Part shown: in pieces, positions 60,776-64,000 of the stretch
Position numbering within the stretch: the stretch's first letter is position 1
Layout of the letters: every line of letters starts with the position of its first letter
Assembly: GCA_021234155.1 (NCBI GenBank)
Contig: JAJEKV010000097.1
Coordinates: 2,209,477 to 2,273,476, forward strand
DNA: 64,000 nt
DNA from: Isoetes taiwanensis
Taxonomy: Eukaryota > Streptophyta > Lycopodiopsida > Isoetales > Isoetaceae
Reading direction: 5' to 3'
The notes under the pieces: model-generated
Database searches by the model: none
Told to the model about the DNA's origin: nothing
The model's input: the letters and a program-made list of their open reading frames with translations, nothing else
Program-made: the position numbers and the translations under genes

Positions 60776-62382
60776 GAAAAAACGGTCTTAGAAAACAAGC
60801 ATAAAAAATGCAAGGTGCAAGTGTCCCTACGCCTGAAAAGATTGACCACCAGTGTTAGCCGAGATGCGTATGAAAAAAAAACGTGCACAGGACGAAGACT
60901 TAATTTCATAGGAAGAAAGCTCTACAAAAAATACGAGATAACGAAATACGAAAAAACAAAAAAACCTTAAGGAAAAGATATCTAAGTGCAATGTAACAAA
61001 CTTAAAATGTGGTACAAAAGGCTTAACAATGAAAATTGAACTTAGAAAAAGTCCTTAAAAACCCGAACATATGAAACTAGGAAAAATGACCTTAAAAAGC
61101 AATGTGTAGCCCACCCAATCTTAAATGTAGAAATTGAAAACCAATGGTCAAACGACTGCACCCATGCCAGGGAAACGATAATGGGATGCGGCAAATATAT
61201 GAAGAGCAAAACAAGAAGAAGAAAAAGATGGTTATATGAAGAGCAAAAAGAATAAAGAACAAGAACGAGAATATAATAATATATAGCGAAATAAAATTCT
61301 AAACGGTGTGCTAACAAGGACTTGAACCCATGCCATTCACTTGAAAACAAAAAGGCCCAACCAAACCCCCCACCTGCGACTTTAGTAAATCATGCGAACA
61401 TGTCTAATATAAGTGGGAAAAAAAAACAGAGGACAGACTCACAGAAAGAGCATGCCGCAGAGGGAGAGTGGAGAATCCGAAAAAGGAAAGGGAAGGGAGC
61501 CCAATCGGAGCTGGATCGTGAAGAAGGGGTGCCGACTCGGAGCCCAAAAGCCGATAAGAGCAAGATTAAAAGAGTGAAGAATAGAGAGGAGATCTGGGAG
61601 GGATAGAAACAAAGGGGATGATTGATGAAAGAGACCAGGGATTGAAGAAAAGAGGGCTGCGTGACGCAGAGAAGGAGTGGGGAAATCAAAAGAGGACGAA
61701 GGGGTCAAGTAAGATATGAACTGGATCGGGAAGGAAACATGCCCAACTAAAGGTAAAAAAAAAACAGATACAAAAGAGTAATCAGAAGGTAGATTAGAAG
61801 AAGTGATAAACAGAGGAGAAATTTGGGCAAGATGTAGGCAAAGGCGCAAGTGTAGAAGAGTTATAGGAATCGGGAGGAGCAATATACAAAAGATAATCTG
61901 CGTGGATTTGAAGAACCAGCAACACCCGATTTCAAAAAAGAACTTAAATCCACAGTCGAAAACAAAGAAGGAAAGCGATCCTAAGGAAAAAAGAAAACCC
62001 AAGCAAACCAAAACAAGGATTACAGAGCTTTATCAAAAATCGAAACAAGCTAACCGAACAAGAACTGAATCACGATGAAAACTAAAGCTGAACATCATAG
62101 AGATTCTGAAACAAAAATGTTGATGATTTAGACCGAACAAGGAGTAAGTCAAGCTTCCATCAAAAATCACAAGAAAGAAGCAAGAGCCCGATGATTCTGC
62201 TTCTGAGAGAACATCCAAGAGAAAACCGGAGCTCACACTAAGAAGCAAAAAACCATCAAAAAACGTACCTGCCAGAGGAAAGTGGCTAGAGTGGAAAGAA
62301 GGAGCAGGAAGCCGAGGATAGCGATCATGATGAGGCGCTCGAGAGAAATTGGAGCAACGTGGACGGGAAAGAGTTGATGAAA
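60776..62382 (-). other. Leader region of the YR element
   Basis: About 1.6 kb between A1 and the first ORF. The minus strand is T-rich and gives long hydrophobic frames (for example 62011-61439) that look like composition artefacts. Likely a transcribed leader, possibly with introns; no motif was recognised. Confidence 0.4.
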
Positions 62383-62500
62383 AAGGGCGCACGTACACTG
62401 CTGTGAGAAGACGCCGATAAGGGTGAAAGGAGGAAGATGCATATAAATAGTCTCGTCTCTCCCCAGAATGGTGATCCGACGGTGTCGAAACACTGGCATT
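62383..62500 (-). repeat. Split direct repeat A1 (outer 5' end of the YR element)
   Basis: 118 bp matching A2. On the minus strand it is the 5' terminus and begins AATGCCAG. It should carry the promoter; the tatttatat box within it is a candidate. Confidence 0.95.
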
Positions 62501-62700
62501 AAAAAAATCGAGATACATACAGGAGGTCTGTGACATGGGACTCAAAATCTAGAGGACTACGAAGTCGGCTAAGCAAAACCACCCATACACAGGACATAAT
62601 CAAACATCTTATGCCATCTTGAGGCGTTTAATGGCCTCATCACAATCATCATGTTCTACCACATCAATACAATCATCACTAGATATTGTATTATCAGACC
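62501..62700 (-). mobile_element. LINE-like 3' end abutting the YR element
   Basis: The reverse complement of this stretch matches 39057-39215, including gatgaggccattaaacgcct and gtgtatgggtggttttgctt. It encodes VEHDDCDEAIKRLK in both copies. It ends where A1 begins, so the YR element inserted at or near its end. Confidence 0.6.
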
Positions 62701-62992
62701 TTTGGATATTATGACGACGTACAAAAACCTCATGATGTTGCTAAATGCCTAAAGCATGCACATCAATGTTAGTCTTCATTAGTAGCTCAAACAACAATAG
62801 TATAATTCCTGCAAGAATGGCCCTTCGCAAAAAATCTTCAAAGTTGAGGTGGACCATCGAGCGCATATTAAGTGTGTCGAGAACTTATCTTCATGTGTAG
62901 TTCTTGGCTATTTTACTGGAGGTTATTTAGAATTCTCACGATTTCGTGTGTGGTTATTTCCTGTGTAGTTCAAGTCTCTAAGGATCCGTCAT

Positions 62993-63748
62993 ATGTCCTC
63001 ATGGATACTGCCAATGTGGCATGACGTAAAAATTCTATCTATCTATCTTTTGCGGCGCCTCCAACTTTCTCCTTTTCAATCCATCAAGTTGTTGGCAAAA
63101 AACTTTGTTCTGATTATGTTTGATAATAGTGATACAGTGGCATTGTTTGTGTCTAGAGGGATTGATCCTATTGGTAGGGACTATATAATGTACCAGTACT
63201 ATTCTCCTAGTTTTACACCAGGTATGGTTCGAGATTTAAAGATGCCTTGCTGATCTTCAATACCAAATCTTTCTCCAGATCTAATGGCTAATCAGTTCTT
63301 ATCAGAAATTGCATCTGGACTTGGAGTTCATGGTTCTTGGTATAAGAAATTGGATCTTAAGCTTTTGAATGGTCCAAAAATGGCTCGCTTGTTTTCTGAT
63401 AATGAGGCTTTTGCTGGCTTTCATAGAGGTCCTCGTGTATCTCAGGTATCTGTTCAACCTTCCCCTTCTTCTCAGGTTCAAGTTCATGTTGTTAGTTCTT
63501 CATCTGTTTATGATCAACCTATGACGATTGTTTTACACTCCTCGGCTATGGAAGTTGATATACGTCCAATGGCGTTGTCTTTAGCACCATCATATGCACC
63601 TATTGTTCCTTTTACTTCTCAAGGTGATGTTTCTAGTAGTGAAGTTGATATACTTCCTGATCTGACGGCGTTGTATTTAGCACTTAAATATGTACCTATT
63701 GTTCCTTCATATGTGCCTATTGTATTATGGGTGGGTCTTGGACGATAG
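62993..63748 (+). pseudogene. LINE-type ORF1 with DUF4283-like domain, one stop
   Basis: One plus-strand frame from 62993 to 63748 is interrupted only by a TGA at 63251. It contains LPMWHDVKILSIYLLRRLQL, NFVLIMFDNSDTVALFVSRG, YYSPSFTPGM, a PNLSPDLMANQFLSEIASGL block and DLKLLNGPKMARLF. This order follows the plant DUF4283 domain found in LINE ORF1 proteins. The related copy at 38411-38413 has TGG at the position of the stop, so the ancestor coded Trp. After 63450 the sequence is Ser/Val/Pro-rich. No endonuclease or RT lies before the window end. Confidence 0.65.
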
Positions 63749-64000
63749 TCGATGGACATGAGCGCCTTCTTTCTTGATTCCTTTGTCTTATTCGATTCAA
63801 ATCCATTTCTTGATTTTTCTGTTGATCCAGAAAGATTCTGAGTCGAATTGGTGGATTAATCCTGCCAGCCTTGTAGGGGTTTGCATTCCACATGTTTTCT
63901 CTCATCAAGAGCTATATATGGATACCAGAATCTTCACAATTATCAAGCATAATTCAAGACTAACTTGTGGTTTTCTGAAAGGATCATCTTCAGATTTGTG

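Larger units (their letters stand above)
54727..62500 (-). mobile_element. Tyrosine-recombinase retrotransposon, nearly complete (Ngaro-like layout)
   Basis: A 7774-bp element on the minus strand, bounded by split direct repeats: A1 62500-62383, B1 55665-55628, A2 55630-55513, B2 54764-54727. Coding order is a small Cys/His ORF (60775-60368), gag with a CCHC knuckle (59817-58720), RT plus RNase H (58627 to about 56783) and a tyrosine recombinase (core about 56345-55700). There is no integrase, protease or methyltransferase. This combination and the A1-ORFs-B1-A2-B2 order define YR retroelements (DIRS/PAT/Ngaro group). Split direct repeats, a recombinase after RNase H and no methylase fit Ngaro best, but tree placement was not done. 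Only three in-frame stops and one frameshift were seen, so it is fairly young though probably inactive. Confidence 0.9.

Noticed and set aside
61310-61390. Possible minus-strand tRNA gene, from a gggttcaagtcc phrase resembling a B box
   Set aside because: No A box at the right distance and no pairing acceptor stem; it lies in the leader of the YR element.
61439-62011. 190-codon minus-strand ORF
   Set aside because: Almost entirely Phe, Leu and Ser from a T-rich strand; no domain and no supported start.

Overview
The window looks like nuclear DNA of a land plant. It has two intron-containing genes of plant type (a tRNA ligase and a protein of the plant DUF7796 type). The rest is mostly old, nested retroelement remains. 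The modest introns (about 70-920 bp) and a transposon-type cysteine-rich protein that I associate with early-diverging plants fit a bryophyte-like lineage, but I cannot name the species. I found no tRNA or rRNA gene and no CRISPR.

Layout. 1-2.0 kb: decayed Ty3/gypsy reverse transcriptase and flanking gag/protease region on the minus strand. 2.0-5.9 kb: no gene seen. 5.9-11.45 kb: first copy of a large LTR-type element, followed at 11.5-12.1 kb by an eroded Ty3/gypsy integrase tail with a chromodomain on the plus strand. 14.97-24.93 kb: complete plant tRNA ligase gene (28 coding exons, 1087 residues), which reconstructs without a break. 25-30.2 kb: no gene seen. 30.3-30.7 kb: LINE endonuclease fragment. 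32.8-41.2 kb: LTR-like block and second copy of the large element, with a LINE-like piece nested in it. 41.2-43.1 kb: scrambled pieces of a transposon-type Cys-rich protein. 44.4-44.9 kb: unrecognised ORF. 49.26-51.31 kb: DUF7796-type membrane protein gene, followed directly by a 2.17 kb insertion that carries a copia gag fragment and is flanked by 26-bp direct repeats. 54.727-62.500 kb: a nearly complete tyrosine-recombinase (YR) retrotransposon on the minus strand. 62.5-64 kb: LINE-type pieces, including a DUF4283-like ORF.

The standout is the YR retrotransposon. Read on the minus strand its order is A1, a small Cys/His ORF, gag with a CCHC knuckle, RT-RNase H, tyrosine recombinase, B1-A2, B2. 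The split direct repeats (A 118 bp, B 38 bp) fit this class: the internal B1-A2 junction matches what joining the two outer ends in a circle would give. The coding frames hold only three in-frame stops and one frameshift. No methyltransferase domain was seen between RNase H and recombinase, so the layout is closer to Ngaro than to DIRS1.

The tRNA ligase gene carries several tandem duplications. One duplicates a splice acceptor with the first 50 bp of an exon, and another adds six residues in frame.
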